Source: Stutzerimonas kunmingensis (GTDB taxonomy: Bacteria > Pseudomonadota > Gammaproteobacteria > Pseudomonadales > Pseudomonadaceae). From it: DNA of 64,000 nt. The notes beneath the pieces were generated by a model, which was not told where the DNA came from, made no database searches, and saw nothing but the letters and a program-made list of their open reading frames with translations. The position numbers and the translations under genes were made by a program. Positions 37,207-46,979 of this stretch are shown one piece after another. The stretch covers positions 248,001 to 312,000 of the forward strand of contig NZ_PISM01000020.1 in NCBI RefSeq assembly GCF_002929225.1, written 5' to 3'. Within the stretch, counting starts at the first letter, position 1, and every line of letters begins with the position of its first letter.

Positions 37207-37290
37207 AGGTGCTGCAGCCTCGGTAGCCTGGGCTTCGGCCCACATCCCAACAAGATGCCGAGGTGCGATCCGATTGCGCCGCGATAGCGC

Positions 37291-37608
37291 TCAGGATTTG
37301 TCCGGCGTCGAACTGTCCAGCACCTTGTCACAGCTTCGCTTGATCGCGTGGTCCAGCTGCCGAATGCAGATATCGATCGCCAGATCGCGGGTGCGCTTGT
37401 TCGCCCACTCCAGCTCGGCCAGCGTCTCGATCAGATCCTGATGGCCGTTCTCGTTGAGCAGCATGCCGTGCTGAACGATCAGCGTCCTGCCCTGAAAACT
37501 CAGCTGCACCGGATCGCGCCCCACAAGGGATGCGCCAGCAGCCAGCAGACAATCGATATGGTCCCGTAGCGCATGCAATGCACGACGCTCATCGATCCGG
37601 TCACCCAA
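37291..37608 (-). CDS. Conserved hypothetical protein
   Basis: A 105-residue helical protein of unknown function (RALHALRDHIDCLLAAGAS, ETLAELEWANKRTRDLAIDI). The frame is open further upstream, but a TTG at 37608 has AGGAGA 6 bases before it and is the best start. No motif is recognised. It stands alone, convergent with the lipoyl carrier gene. Confidence 0.6.
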   Translation of the reverse strand: MGDRIDERRALHALRDHIDCLLAAGASLVGRDPVQLSFQGRTLIVQHGMLLNENGHQDLIETLAELEWANKRTRDLAIDICIRQLDHAIKRSCDKVLDSSTPDKS

Positions 37609-37919
37609 GACGTCTCTCCTGTCCCTGGAAAGAAAAGCCGCGATTGTGACGCGCTTCGCACGATATGACGATAGCGTTTTGATATCGCCTGATAGGTCAG
37701 ACTGTCGCATTTCGAACTGGAAGCTGGCGACGCAGGACAACGGCAGAAGAGGTGAGGTGGTTGGCGGCAGGCAGAGAGAGCCAGGCGTCGGACACTGATT
37801 CAGCTGAACGACGCGCGCTATGCTTCGGCGCAGCAGGGGGTTCCGGACAAAGGACACGTAGTTTTTTAGGAAAGCCCTGCAGGTGACCGCCCATACTCCC
37901 TCTACCCGAGGAGACTGCC
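37609..37919. other. 311-base gap between divergent genes
   Basis: Upstream space for the hypothetical gene (-) and the SDR gene (+). A GAGGAG site stands just before the SDR start. An extension of the minus-strand frame through here looks non-coding. Nothing else was recognised. Confidence 0.4.
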
Positions 37920-38688
37920 ATGTATCGCCCCGAAGATTTTCGTCTTGATGGTCAGGTTGCGGTCGTTACCGGTGCCGGTGCGGGGATCGGCCAGGCGATC
38001 GCGCAAACGTTTGCCGCCGCAGGTGCGGCAGTGCTGGTCAGCGATTTGTCGTTAGCAGCTGCCGAAGGGGTGCGTGACGAGATCGTCGCTGCCGGTGGTC
38101 AGGCCGCCGCCTGCGCCTGCGACGTCACCGACGAGACCCAGCTTGCGCAACTGGTCGAGCACTGCGTGGACGACTTCGGCAAGCTCACCTTGCTCGTCAG
38201 CAACGCCGGTGGCGGCGGCCCGAAGGCCTTCGACATGCCGATGGCAGATTTCCGTCGAGCCTACGAGCTGAACGTGTTTTTCTCTGTTTCGCCTGGCGCA
38301 GTTGGCGGCTCCGCATATGGAGCAGGCCGGTGGCGGAGCGATGCTGGCGATCACCTCGATGGCCGGCGAGAACCGCAACCAGCACATGGCCTCCTACGGC
38401 TCTTCCAAGGCCGCGGCCAATCACCTGATCCGCAACATCGCTTTCGACCTGGGACCGCGCGGAATCCGCGTTAACGGCATCGCCCCAGGCGCAACACTCA
38501 CCCATGCGCTTAAAGGCGTGCTCACCGAAGACATCGAACGCCAAATGCTGGCGCATACGCCCCTTCAGCGTTTGGGTGACCCCCAGGATATGGCCAACGC
38601 GGCGCTGTTTCTCTGTTCACCTGCGGCGGCCTGGATCAGCGGCCAGATCCTCACGGTCTCCGGCGGTGGGGTGCAGGAGCTGGGCTGA
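37920..38688 (+). pseudogene. Short-chain dehydrogenase/reductase, frameshifted
   Basis: A classical SDR expected to have 255 residues. The cofactor motif is VVTGAGAGIGQA, the structural motif LVSNAGGGGP, and the catalytic Tyr and Lys stand in ASYGSSKAAANHL (YxxxK). RGIRVNGIAPGATLT and the C-terminal WISGQILTVSGGG agree. It resembles 7-alpha-hydroxysteroid dehydrogenase-type enzymes; the true substrate is unknown. Five T at 38277-38281 break the frame after YELNVF. With four T it reads ELNVFSLFRLAQLAAPHMEQ and joins the second half. As written the first frame ends at 38474 without the active site. Confidence 0.85.
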
Positions 38689-38791
38689 ATACTCCCGGAG
38701 GCGGGCCGGCCATCATCAAGCCCAACCGGGGCCTTCAGGCCGAGCATCTTCATCGCAGCCGACAACGTTAGCGCCCGCGAGCTCTCTTTGA

Positions 38792-38811
38792 GAAAAGGGG
38801 GGCAGATTTAT
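38792..38811 (+). repeat. GAAAAGGGG-CAGATTTAT motif, left copy
   Basis: GAAAAGGGGGGCAGATTTAT, similar to GAAAAGGGGACAGATTTAT at 40804-40822. Motifs of this form, as I recall, recur around REP-associated tyrosine transposases and other mobile segments in Proteobacteria. Here one copy stands just outside each end of the island cargo. Confidence 0.6.
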
Positions 38812-38834
38812 CTGGTTAGCCTTCTGGTGTGAAT

Positions 38835-38861
38835 TGGCGGAAGGCAGTGAGAGTCGAACTC
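38835..38861 (-). repeat. 27-bp duplicate of the selC 3' end (distal attachment site)
   Basis: These 27 bases are identical to 40854-40880, the 3' end of the selenocysteine tRNA gene including CCA. The fragment has no other tRNA sequence beside it. A duplicated tRNA 3' end bordering foreign DNA is the footprint of site-specific integration by a tyrosine integrase. Confidence 0.88.
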
Positions 38862-39044
38862 GTTTTTTTGGCTTGCAGTGACTGGCTGTCTTCGGCTTTC
38901 CTACGTCGGCATCGTTAGCTGGGCCGCATTACTCTGCTCTCACTGGCAGTGATTTCGACAGTTTTTCGACATGCCGACCTTCGCATTATCGACTGTCCAA
39001 ATCTACGCGGCGTTAATAAATATGCGCGAGAAGGAAGTGCTCTT

Positions 39045-40055
39045 GTGGAAAAGCGATACCAGGTTTTTGTTAGCTCTACCTATGCCGACTTGAAAGAGGA
39101 AAGGCAACATGTCACTCAGGCGCTTATGGAAATGGACTGTATCCCTGCAGGCATGGAGCTATTTCCTGCTGCTGACGAGGAGCAATGGGAGTTCATAAAG
39201 CGGGTAATTGACGACTGCGATTACTATCTTCTGATAGTTGGAGGGCGTTATGGATCAACCACAGAAGAAGGAATAAGTTATACCGAAAAAGAGTATGAGT
39301 ACGCCGTAAAAATAGGATTAAAAGTGGTCGCGCTCTTGCATGGGAAACCAGAAAACATACCCGTAGGAAAATCTGATGTTACGCCAGAGTTGAGAGCTAA
39401 GCTTGATAGTTTTAGAGAAAAGGTATCTAAAAGTCGGCTAGTTAGGTTTTGGAGCGAGCCCGCAGAGCTGCCTGGTTTGGTCGCATTAAGCCTGTCAAAA
39501 ACTATTAAAATGTTTCCCGCAATTGGGTGGGTGCGGGCAAAGGCGATTTCCAATGAGGAGCTTTTGGTTGAGCTGAACGAGTTGCGAAAAGAGAATAGTT
39601 CATTAAAAGCTGATTTGTCTAAGATTCCTAAGCCTACGGAGGCCTATGCAATAGAAGACATAGCTGGCTTAGACGATGAGTTTGAGCTTTCGGGAACTTA
39701 CTTTAATGAGTACGGAAAACGAGAATGGATTTGTTCAATTTCATGGAAAGAAATATTTTCCATAATCTCGCCGTATCTCTCGCAGACCCCTAATCAAGAA
39801 TATGTGAAGGAGGTCCTTAGGAAAGAGGTTGTTTTCCGAAACGGTATAAGCGAGAGATCAAACACACTGAATGACCAGGTCTTTCAAACAATTGCAGTAC
39901 AGCTAAAAGCGTTAGGGCTTATTGAAACAAGATACACCCAGACAGTGAAGGGGGGTATGGCAATGTTTTGGAGCTTTACACCCGAAGGTGAGCGTCTAAT
40001 GGTACAGCTACGTTCCGTAAGAAAAAGTAATAGCAGCAAAGACTGCGCGTCGTGA
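39045..40055 (+). CDS. DUF4062 (TIR-like) protein
   Basis: A 336-residue protein. Residues about 4-105 are a DUF4062 domain: [19 protein letters not shown], then [16 protein letters not shown], then [14 protein letters not shown]. This domain is related in fold to TIR/nucleoside-binding modules and occurs in predicted immune proteins. A short coiled coil follows (about 170-200, [20 protein letters not shown]), then a C-terminal region (about 235-325) that looks like a winged helix ([20 protein letters not shown]). The GTG at 39045 with AAGGA upstream is preferred; an ATG at 38949 would add 32 poorly supported residues. AT-rich codon use marks it as acquired. A HEPN-motif gene follows 32 bases later. 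Confidence 0.8.
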   Translation: MEKRYQVFVSSTYADLKEERQHVTQALMEMDCIPAGMELFPAADEEQWEFIKRVIDDCDYYLLIVGGRYGSTTEEGISYTEKEYEYAVKIGLKVVALLHGKPENIPVGKSDVTPELRAKLDSFREKVSKSRLVRFWSEPAELPGLVALSLSKTIKMFPAIGWVRAKAISNEELLVELNELRKENSSLKADLSKIPKPTEAYAIEDIAGLDDEFELSGTYFNEYGKREWICSISWKEIFSIISPYLSQTPNQEYVKEVLRKEVVFRNGISERSNTLNDQVFQTIAVQLKALGLIETRYTQTVKGGMAMFWSFTPEGERLMVQLRSVRKSNSSKDCAS

Positions 40056-40087
40056 ATCTAAGTTAGCTGTCACTCAGGTCGTAATTA

Positions 40088-40795
40088 ATGCGAAAGATTA
40101 ACCCGCAAGATGTTAAAGCTCAATTCTCGGCTTTTGTAAGCGAACGATTGGCGTACTTCAATCGTGTCGAAACGGCATTAAATGGCACGCCACATGAAAA
40201 GCGAGATATCAGCGTTTTAGCTGAAACGACTCTTCACTCAACATATGTGGCTTTCGAGTGCTTCGTCTCTGACTTGATCGTTGCATATATAAATAGAGAT
40301 TTCTCTCAGTACCAAAGAGTGCTAGCGACTAGAATATCTCAATCTATAGATAGCAAGTTTGGTGGGTGGGCAAGGTCGCGCACGCCATTTAATGCGGTAA
40401 AACATATCAGGATTGATGATCTAGAGAGGATGCTGGATCCTGAAAATTATAATCTAACTTTTAAGAGTGTCGAGGTTCTTAAGCAGCGGTGCAATGAGTG
40501 GATTGCTGCACCTTATAAAGATGGCATCATGAACCTGACTGAGGCGGATTCAAGGTTTATTGATACAGTGCACTCTGTTCGGAATTTTATTGCCCATCAA
40601 AGCAAAAATTCGAAGGCTCTAATGAATGACAATCTTATGACCGTAGTGACGGGACCAAATTGTCCTAATCTGGGGCTAGGGCGTGGGGTACGTGATGTAC
40701 ATGACGTAGGCGCGTTCCTTAAGTCAGCTTTTTCCGGCAGTAGGCGAATAACGACTTATATTCGTCGGCTAGACAATATAGCTCAAACTTTGTAA
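40088..40795 (+). CDS. HEPN-motif protein, putative RNase
   Basis: A 235-residue mostly helical protein. Near residue 165 it has RNFIAH (R165-x4-H170) inside DTVHSVRNFIAHQSKNS, the R-x4-6-H catalytic signature of HEPN ribonucleases, preceded by helices such as LHSTYVAFECFVSDLIVAYI. HEPN proteins act as toxins or effectors in antiphage and toxin-antitoxin systems. The partner here is a DUF4062 protein, not a MNT nucleotidyltransferase. Like its neighbour it is AT-rich. It ends 58 bases before the selC 3' end. I do not recognise a published system with this pair. Confidence 0.72.
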   Translation: MRKINPQDVKAQFSAFVSERLAYFNRVETALNGTPHEKRDISVLAETTLHSTYVAFECFVSDLIVAYINRDFSQYQRVLATRISQSIDSKFGGWARSRTPFNAVKHIRIDDLERMLDPENYNLTFKSVEVLKQRCNEWIAAPYKDGIMNLTEADSRFIDTVHSVRNFIAHQSKNSKALMNDNLMTVVTGPNCPNLGLGRGVRDVHDVGAFLKSAFSGSRRITTYIRRLDNIAQTL

Positions 40796-40803
40796 TTACA
40801 TTG

Positions 40804-40822
40804 GAAAAGGGGACAGATTTAT
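40804..40822 (+). repeat. GAAAAGGGG-CAGATTTAT motif, right copy
   Basis: GAAAAGGGGACAGATTTAT, the partner of the copy at 38792-38811, standing 31 bases from the selC 3' end. Confidence 0.6.
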
Positions 40823-40853
40823 TTTCCGAGGCGGGGGCCGTCCGTAGCCAAAA

Positions 40854-40949
40854 TGGCGGAAGGCAGTGAGAGTCGAACTCACCCGGGAACGGCTGCCGTC
40901 CCCAACCGGGTTTGAAGCCCGGCCGCACCACCGGGTGCGATTGCCTTCC
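40854..40949 (-). tRNA. selC: tRNA-Sec (anticodon UCA)
   Basis: A 96-base gene with encoded CCA. The 8-bp acceptor stem is GGAAGGCA/TGCCTTCC. The anticodon arm is CCGGGCTTCAAACCCGG with anticodon TCA at 40913-40915. A long variable arm (TTGGGGACGGCAGCCGTTCCCG) and the T arm GTGAGTTCGACTCTCAC follow. The long acceptor and variable arms are those of selenocysteine tRNA. It lies 39 bases downstream of selB on the same strand and provides the UGA decoder for fdnG. Its 3' end is the attachment site of the neighbouring island. Confidence 0.97.
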
Positions 40950-40988
40950 TTATCTGGACTTGATGTGGGAAAGGAAGCGGCGACCAGC

Positions 40989-42905
40989 CTACCCCAGGCC
41001 TGACTGGATCGCCAAGACGCTGTCCTGGCGGACTTTGCGTTCGTTGCCGAAGCGGCGGGTGAGGCCGATGCGGTCGAAGTGTTCGAGCAGCTGGATGCTG
41101 CGTTTGCGGCCGAGCTGGATGCGGTCGCGGAAGGCGGCGGCGCGGATCACGCCGCTTTGCGCTTCCAGTTGCAGTACATGCCCCGCGAGTTGGCGAATGG
41201 TGAACTCGGGGTAGAACAAATCTTTCACCACCTGTTGCAGCAGGCCGAGACGGGAGAGCTTGCGTAGCAGGTTGCGCATCTGCGTTTCGTCGACACCGAG
41301 GTCGCGGGCCAGGTCGCGGACCCAGGGCGGGTCGAAGTGGCCGGCTTCGAGCAGTGGCCACAGGCGCGCTTTCAAATCTTCTTCCGCATCGCTCAGGCGC
41401 ACCCGGTGATCGGGGCGGTGCAGCCAGGGACCGCTGGTTTCGATGTGGCCGGCGGCCAGTGCCTGTTCCAGCAAGGCGATGAACACCGGCCGCTCCAGCT
41501 GCGGCAGAGCGTAGCGACGCAGGCGGTCGCGGTCGGGCCCAAGTTCGTCGGGTTGTTCTTCGTGAAAACGCTGAAGTGAGTCGAGCAGCGCGATTTCGAG
41601 TTCGCGCCAGCGGGCCTGGTCGAACAGCCGTGGGCCCAGCCGTGTGCTGATCTCCAATACGCCTTGCGGCAGCTGCCAACCTTGGCGCGGGCGGTTGAAT
41701 TGGCGTTCCAGGCTTTGCGGATCGATGCCATTGGTGGCGCTGGCGAGCAGCGGCGGCAATGCATGCTCCAGGCTTGGCTGGTCCAGCGCTCGCAATTGCT
41801 CCAGTCGCGCGACGCGGCGGCGATTGCGCGGTGGTGCGTACGGGTCGAGCACGCGGCCGCCGCCGAGGGTGCGCTGGGCGGACTGATCGCGCAGGACGAT
41901 GCGGTCGCCATGTACCGCGTGGCTCGGTGCGTTGAGCAGTAACTGGGCGAAGGCGCGTTCGCCCGGCGCCAGGCTCGTGCCTTCGAGCAGGGCGACGCGG
42001 GCGGTGACGTCCTGGGCGCCGAGGTGCACGTGCACGGGCGTCCAGTGCTTGAGTTCGTAGGCTTCGCCGGGCAGCAGCTGGAAGTCGACGTCGATGCGTT
42101 GGGTCGGCGCGTGCAACAGTGGGTGGAGCAGCCAGTCGCCACGGTGGATCTGCTCCACTGCCAGCCGCTCGCCGGCAAGATTCAGGGCCACGCGCTGGCC
42201 AGCATGGGCTTCGTCCGCTTCGCGGTTCTGCGCGTGCAGGCCGCGGACGCGCACGCGTTTGCCGGCGGGGCCGAGAAGCAGTTCGTCGCCGATTCGCACG
42301 CGCCCGGCAAACGCGGTGCCGGTGACCACCACGCCGGCGCCGGTGACGCTGAAGGCGCGGTCGATGGCCAGGCGGAAGTGGCCGCTGTCGCTGCGGGCGG
42401 CGGTGCGCGCGGCTTCGTCGATCAGCGCGGCGCGCAGGGCGTAAATGCCATCGCCGCGGATGCTGGAAACCGGAAAGATCGGCGCACTGGCCAGTGCTCC
42501 GGCGGCCAGCAGGTCTTCGATCTGCTGCTCGACTTCGGCGATGCGCGCCGGCTCGACGCGATCGATCTTGGTCAGCGCTACCAGCGCGCGACGGATGCCG
42601 AGCAGCTCGACGATGGCCAGGTGTTCGCGGGTCTGCGGCATCACGCCGTCATCGGCAGCCACCACCAGCAGTACGCAGTCGATGCCGCTGGCGCCGGCCA
42701 GCATGTTGTGCACGAAGCGCTCGTGGCCCGGCACGTCGATAAAACCGGTGAGGCTGCCCTCGCCGAGGTCGGCGTAGAGGTAGCCGAGGTCGATGGTGAT
42801 GCCACGCTCGCGCTCCTCGCGGCGGCGGTCGCCCTGTTGCCCGGTGAGGGCGTGGAGCAGTGCGGTCTTGCCATGGTCGATATGGCCGGCGGTCCCGACG
42901 ATCAA
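40989..42905 (-). CDS. selB: Selenocysteine-specific elongation factor SelB
   Basis: A 638-residue GTPase that brings Sec-tRNA to UGA codons. G1 motif GHIDHGKT at 7-14, then [23 protein letters not shown] and ALTKIDRV; the C-terminal half holds winged-helix domains that bind the SECIS hairpin. The start is a TTG at 42905 ([14 protein letters not shown]), which overlaps the selA stop; the frame upstream lies inside selA. selC follows. Confidence 0.95.
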   Translation of the reverse strand: MIVGTAGHIDHGKTALLHALTGQQGDRRREERERGITIDLGYLYADLGEGSLTGFIDVPGHERFVHNMLAGASGIDCVLLVVAADDGVMPQTREHLAIVELLGIRRALVALTKIDRVEPARIAEVEQQIEDLLAAGALASAPIFPVSSIRGDGIYALRAALIDEAARTAARSDSGHFRLAIDRAFSVTGAGVVVTGTAFAGRVRIGDELLLGPAGKRVRVRGLHAQNREADEAHAGQRVALNLAGERLAVEQIHRGDWLLHPLLHAPTQRIDVDFQLLPGEAYELKHWTPVHVHLGAQDVTARVALLEGTSLAPGERAFAQLLLNAPSHAVHGDRIVLRDQSAQRTLGGGRVLDPYAPPRNRRRVARLEQLRALDQPSLEHALPPLLASATNGIDPQSLERQFNRPRQGWQLPQGVLEISTRLGPRLFDQARWRELEIALLDSLQRFHEEQPDELGPDRDRLRRYALPQLERPVFIALLEQALAAGHIETSGPWLHRPDHRVRLSDAEEDLKARLWPLLEAGHFDPPWVRDLARDLGVDETQMRNLLRKLSRLGLLQQVVKDLFYPEFTIRQLAGHVLQLEAQSGVIRAAAFRDRIQLGRKRSIQLLEHFDRIGLTRRFGNERKVRQDSVLAIQSGLG

Positions 42906-44311
42906 CGGGCCAGCTCCTCTTGCAGGTGCGCCAGTTGCTGGAGGAAGGCCGGCTCGTCGTCCAGTTGGCGCAGGTCGAGCCAGAGGGCGTCGTCGTCGAT
43001 GCGCCCAAGGACCGGAATCGGCAGGCAGCGCAGCGCTTCTTCCAGCTGACGCAGGCTGCGGCCGCGCAGGCGCTTGGGCTGCTGCGGACGGATGCACAGG
43101 GCGGCGCTGGGCAGACGGGCCACCGGCTGCGCGCCGCTGCCGATCATACCCAGGGCATCGGTTACTGCGACTTGCCAGGTTTCGCCGAGCACGGCGGCCA
43201 GCGCCGGAGCGATGCGTTCAGCCTGGGTGCGGATCTCCGCCTGCGGGCGGCTGAGCAGGCGCAGGCTGGTGAGGCGTTCGGCCAGGCGGTCGGGGTCGCG
43301 ATAGAGGTTGAGCACCGCTTCCAGCGCGGCAAGGGTCAGCTTGTCGACGCGCAGGGCGCGCTTGAGCGGGTTCTTCTTGATCTTCTGGATCAGCGCCTTG
43401 CTGCCGACGATCAGCCCGGCCTGCGGGCCGCCGAGCAGCTTGTCGCCGCTGAAGGTGACGATGTCGGCGCCGTCGCGCAGCGCTTCCTGCACCGTCGGCT
43501 CCTTGGGCAGGCCCCAGCGCGAGAGGTCGAGCAGGCTGCCGCTGCCCAGATCCTCCAGCAACGGCAGGTCGCGGGCATGGGCGATGCGCGCCAGCTCGGC
43601 GGTGGCGACGCTGGCAGTGAAACCCTGCACGCTGTAGTTGCTGGTATGCACGCGCATCAACAGCCCTGAGCGCGAGTTGATGGCCGCTTCGTAATCCTTG
43701 GCGTGGGTGCGGTTGGTGGTACCGACTTCATGCAGCTTCACGCCGGCGCGGGCCATGATGTCCGGGATGCGGAAGGCGCCACCGATCTCGATCAGCTCGC
43801 CACGGGAAATGATGCCTTCCTTGCGTGCGCCGAGGCTGTTCAAGGCCAGCAGCACGGCGGCGGCGTTGTTGTTCACCACGGTGACCGCCTCGGCGCCGGT
43901 CAGCTCGCGGATCAGTCCTTCGATGAGGTCGTCGCGATCGCCGCGCTTGCCGGTGGCGAGATCGAATTCCAGGTTGAGTGGATAGCGCGCCGCAAGGGTG
44001 ATCGCCTCGATGGCTTCATCCGGCAACAGGGCGCGACCGAGGTTGGTGTGCAGCACCGTGCCGGTGAGGTTGAACACTCGGCGCACGCGGCTCTTGTGCT
44101 GGCTGGCCAGGCGTTCGCCGGCGCGCCCGGCGAGCACCGCTTCGGACAGCTCCAGCGCGGCCAGCTGGCCGCGGCGAGCCGGTTCGCGCAGTTCGTCGAG
44201 CAGGTCGCGCAGTGTCGCCAGCAGCGCCTGACGACCATAGCGCTGCTGCAGCGGCTGACAGGCCGGATCGCGCAGCAGCTTGTCCACCGAGGGCAGATGG
44301 CTGCTGCTCAT
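42902..44311 (-). CDS. selA: L-seryl-tRNA(Sec) selenium transferase SelA
   Basis: A 469-residue PLP enzyme that turns Ser-tRNA(Sec) into Sec-tRNA(Sec). Hallmarks: the N-terminal [41 protein letters not shown], and the PLP lysine K291 in [14 protein letters not shown]. Length fits the family (463-470). The start overlaps the fdhE stop and the stop overlaps the selB TTG, so fdhE-selA-selB are translationally coupled. Confidence 0.97.
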   Translation of the reverse strand: MSSSHLPSVDKLLRDPACQPLQQRYGRQALLATLRDLLDELREPARRGQLAALELSEAVLAGRAGERLASQHKSRVRRVFNLTGTVLHTNLGRALLPDEAIEAITLAARYPLNLEFDLATGKRGDRDDLIEGLIRELTGAEAVTVVNNNAAAVLLALNSLGARKEGIISRGELIEIGGAFRIPDIMARAGVKLHEVGTTNRTHAKDYEAAINSRSGLLMRVHTSNYSVQGFTASVATAELARIAHARDLPLLEDLGSGSLLDLSRWGLPKEPTVQEALRDGADIVTFSGDKLLGGPQAGLIVGSKALIQKIKKNPLKRALRVDKLTLAALEAVLNLYRDPDRLAERLTSLRLLSRPQAEIRTQAERIAPALAAVLGETWQVAVTDALGMIGSGAQPVARLPSAALCIRPQQPKRLRGRSLRQLEEALRCLPIPVLGRIDDDALWLDLRQLDDEPAFLQQLAHLQEELAR

Positions 44312-45225
44312 GCCTCGTTCCCCGGTGCCAGCAGCAGGTTGGGTGCCTGGCGGTTGTAGCCCTGATCGGCCAGCAGCAGGTCGAGGTCCAGCGTCGCCAG
44401 GTCGGCGGACAGGCTTTCGCCATCCGGTGCCAGCTCCAGATAGAGCTGCTTGAGGTAGCCGTTGCATTCGGGGCAGGCCTCGGCCTTGATGCCCTGGGGC
44501 GAGCCTTCGAAGTGCAGGTAGTCGAGCTTCTTGGTGCTGCGGCAGTGGCTGCATTTCAGGCGCACGTAGTGCCATTCGCAGGCGCACAGGGAGCAGACCA
44601 GGTAGCGCAGGCCGTTGAGCTGCCCGCGGTGGCGAATCACCCCGGCCATGGGTGGCGCGCCGCAGCAGGGGCAGAGGGTCTGGTCTTCGCGCTCGCGCAT
44701 GTCGGAGAGGTCGAGCTGCAGCAGCCAGTGGCTCCAGGCCAGCTGCAGGGCGGCGCCGAGGAAGGGCACCAGTGCTGGCGGCAGGCTGTCGTACTGGCCA
44801 CTGACCAGTGCCACGGCCCATGCCTTGCGCTGGCCGCTTTCGGCCTCGCGCAGTTGCTCGATGGCAGCCACTACCGCGGGGCTTTCCGGCGCCACGAAGG
44901 CATCCAGCCAGGCATCCAGCATTGTCAGCCAGGCATCGTCGCGCACCAGAGTATCGGCAGCCAGTGGCGGCAGGTTGTGCCTGAGACTTTCGCGGGTGCG
45001 GTGTTCGTCCAGCGGCGCGATTGTCGGCGGGTTGTCCAGCACCTGCTGTTGCGCCTGGCACACCGCTGCCAGCAGGCGCAGGTAGTCGGCGAACGGATGG
45101 CCTTCGGCGAGCCTGGTCAGGCGCTCGCTGCGCAGGGCGAACAGGTTGCGCGGTGGCAGGTTGAGGAAGGGTGGTTTGCTGGCAGCGGCTTCGATCTGCC
45201 CGGGTTCGAGAATGGTGCCTGCCAC
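44308..45225 (-). CDS. fdhE: Formate dehydrogenase accessory protein FdhE
   Basis: A 305-residue protein needed for formate dehydrogenase activity. Four C-x2-C pairs ([36 protein letters not shown]) form the metal-binding part, as in FdhE. The start is a GTG at 45225 with AAGGAG 6 bases before it; a longer frame upstream lacks such a site. The gap to fdnI is 131 bases. Confidence 0.93.
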   Translation of the reverse strand: MAGTILEPGQIEAAASKPPFLNLPPRNLFALRSERLTRLAEGHPFADYLRLLAAVCQAQQQVLDNPPTIAPLDEHRTRESLRHNLPPLAADTLVRDDAWLTMLDAWLDAFVAPESPAVVAAIEQLREAESGQRKAWAVALVSGQYDSLPPALVPFLGAALQLAWSHWLLQLDLSDMREREDQTLCPCCGAPPMAGVIRHRGQLNGLRYLVCSLCACEWHYVRLKCSHCRSTKKLDYLHFEGSPQGIKAEACPECNGYLKQLYLELAPDGESLSADLATLDLDLLLADQGYNRQAPNLLLAPGNEA

Positions 45226-45356
45226 GCAGGACTCCTTATTCTTGTGGTTGTGCCGAACAGCATAGTCCGTCACCGGCTGTCGCTCGGCTTTCGATGGTGC
45301 GCGGGGCTGAAGATTCCCGCGCGTGTGCAGGGAATCTTCGGCTTACAGCGGTGTGC

Positions 45357-45980
45357 TTATTTGCGCTCGGTGATCTCCCGATACCAGGCCGGGTGGTGCT
45401 TGCGCGCCCAGGCGCGGCTGACAGTGCCGTAGAGCATGGCGCCCATCGAGCCCTTGAGCCAGATGGCGGCGTAGATGTGCACGATGATGCTGACGATCAG
45501 CACGAACGCGGCGATGGCGTGCAGCAGGCTGGCCCAGCGCAGCGAGACGATGCCGAAGAAGCTGCTGAAGTACTCGCGCCAGATGACGATGCCGCTGAGC
45601 AGCAACACCAGCATGCTGAGGATCAGCACCCAGAACAGCACCTTCTGCCCGGCGTTGTAGCGGCCGACTTCCGGCAGTTTTTCCTCACGGTTATGCACCA
45701 CGTCGTTGATCTGCCTGAGCCACTGGCGGTCGCGTGCTTCGATGCGGTTATGCCCGGCGAAGCGGATCGCCAGCCAGAGGAAGAAGACGAACATCGCGAC
45801 CCCGATGAAGGGGTGCAGGATGCGCGTCCAGGTGCCGCCGCCGAACAGCCCGGAGAGGCCGAACAGCGCCGGATGGAACAGCGCCAGGCCGGACAGCGCG
45901 GCGAGTACGAAGAGGATGGCAACGATCCAGTGATTGGTCCGCTGCGAGGGGTTGTAGCGTTCGATGTCGTTGTTATTCAT
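45357..45980 (-). CDS. fdnI: Formate dehydrogenase cytochrome b subunit FdnI
   Basis: A 207-residue gamma subunit with four membrane helices. Histidines in TNHWIVAILFVLAALSG, WTRILHPFIGVAMFVFF, LLHAIAAFVLIVSIIVHIYA are the expected haem b ligands. It anchors the dehydrogenase in the inner membrane and passes electrons to the quinone pool. It starts 57 bases after fdnH; a GC hairpin stands in the gap. Confidence 0.95.
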   Translation of the reverse strand: MNNNDIERYNPSQRTNHWIVAILFVLAALSGLALFHPALFGLSGLFGGGTWTRILHPFIGVAMFVFFLWLAIRFAGHNRIEARDRQWLRQINDVVHNREEKLPEVGRYNAGQKVLFWVLILSMLVLLLSGIVIWREYFSSFFGIVSLRWASLLHAIAAFVLIVSIIVHIYAAIWLKGSMGAMLYGTVSRAWARKHHPAWYREITERK

Positions 45981-46012
45981 CGTTGGCTCCTTGAGCGATC
46001 GACTCCGAGGAT

Positions 46013-46030
46013 GGCCCCGCGAACGGGGCC
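46013..46030 (-). promoter_or_regulatory. Intra-operon GC hairpin between fdnH and fdnI
   Basis: GGCCCCG-CGAA-CGGGGCC on the + strand, a perfect 7-bp stem with a tetraloop (TTCG on the transcribed minus strand, an unusually stable loop) in the 57-base gap. There is no T-run, so RNA processing or subunit dosage control is more likely than termination. Confidence 0.5.
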
Positions 46031-46037
46031 GCCGGAT

Positions 46038-46979
46038 TCAGGGTCGCGGCTCCTTGGGGTCGACCACATGCACCGAAGGATCGACCTGGTGCACCACGGG
46101 CTCGCTGAGTTCGGCCTTCTCGTCCTCTTCCTCGACGCGAACAGGACCCACCCGCGTGTAGTGGAAGAACCCGGCCAGCACCGCCGCGCCCATGCCCAGC
46201 AGAGCGAGGGGCTTGGTCACGCCCTTCCACAGGCCGACCAGTGGACTGATGGTCGGCTCGTTCGGCAGGTCGTTGTACAGCGAGGGCTGATCGGCATGGT
46301 GCAGCACGTACATCACGTGCGTACCGCCGACGCCATCGGGGTCGTACAGGCCGGCCTGGTCGAAACCGCGTTCCTTCAGATCGGCGATACGCCCGGCCGC
46401 GTGCTCCTTCATATCGTCCTTGCTACCGAAGACAATTGCCCCGGTGGGGCAGGTCTTCACGCAGGCCGGTTCAAGCCCGACCGACACGCGGTCGGAACAG
46501 AGCGTGCACTTGTAGGCCTTCTTGTCCTTCTCGGAGATGCGCGGGATGTCGAACGGGCAGCCGGTGATGCAGTAGCCGCAGCCGATGCAGTGGTCCTGGT
46601 TGAAGTCGACGATGCCGTTGGCGTACTTCACGATGGCCCCCGGCGCCGGGCAGGCCTTGAGGCAGCCAGGGTCCGCGCAGTGCATGCAGCCGTCCTTGCG
46701 GATCAGCCACTCGAGGTTGCCGCTGCCGGGGTTCTCGTACTCGGCGAACTTCATCACCGTCCAGGATTCGGCGGTGAGGTCGATCGGGTTGTCGTAGGTC
46801 CCGTTGCTGGTGCCGACTTCATCACGCAGGTCGTTCCATTCCGAACACGCCACCTGGCAGGCCTTGCAGCCGATGCACTTGGAGACGTCGATCAGTTTCG
46901 CCACCTCGCCGATCTCGCGGATCGACGGCCGCTCGGTGGTCGTGGCGGAGCGGGCAATCACGTCTTGAGTAGCCATCAT
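46038..46979 (-). CDS. fdnH: Formate dehydrogenase iron-sulfur subunit FdnH
   Basis: A 313-residue beta subunit with four [4Fe-4S] cysteine clusters ([61 protein letters not shown]) and a C-terminal membrane helix ([19 protein letters not shown]). It carries electrons from FdnG to FdnI across the periplasmic face. The start ATGATG overlaps the fdnG stop. Confidence 0.96.
   Translation of the reverse strand: MMATQDVIARSATTTERPSIREIGEVAKLIDVSKCIGCKACQVACSEWNDLRDEVGTSNGTYDNPIDLTAESWTVMKFAEYENPGSGNLEWLIRKDGCMHCADPGCLKACPAPGAIVKYANGIVDFNQDHCIGCGYCITGCPFDIPRISEKDKKAYKCTLCSDRVSVGLEPACVKTCPTGAIVFGSKDDMKEHAAGRIADLKERGFDQAGLYDPDGVGGTHVMYVLHHADQPSLYNDLPNEPTISPLVGLWKGVTKPLALLGMGAAVLAGFFHYTRVGPVRVEEEDEKAELSEPVVHQVDPSVHVVDPKEPRP

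Larger units (their letters stand above)
38689..39044. other. Left edge of the selC-linked island
   Basis: A 356-base gap holding a G-rich motif copy (38792-38811) and the 27-bp selC fragment (38835-38861, listed separately). From about 38862 the sequence becomes more AT-rich. An upstream in-frame ATG of the DUF4062 gene lies at 38949. No other gene is seen. Confidence 0.5.
38835..40880. mobile_element. Small genomic island at selC (integrase-less)
   Basis: About 2 kb between perfect 27-bp direct repeats of the selC 3' end. The DNA inside is plainly AT-richer than both flanks, with codon use such as AAA, ATA, TTA and AGA that is rare in neighbouring genes. It carries only a DUF4062 gene and a HEPN-motif gene. 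No integrase, relaxase or transposase is present, so it would need help from another element or is the remnant of a larger island. Confidence 0.8.

Noticed and set aside
37609-37857. N-terminal extension of the small minus-strand hypothetical protein
   Set aside because: No conserved-looking content; a TTG with a good ribosome-binding site at 37608 explains the gene.
38835-38861. A second tRNA gene
   Set aside because: Only the 3' 27 bases of selC are present, with no anticodon arm; it is an attachment-site copy.
42906-43097. A longer SelB from an upstream start
   Set aside because: The extra frame lies inside selA, and the TTG at 42905 gives the conserved N-terminus of SelB.
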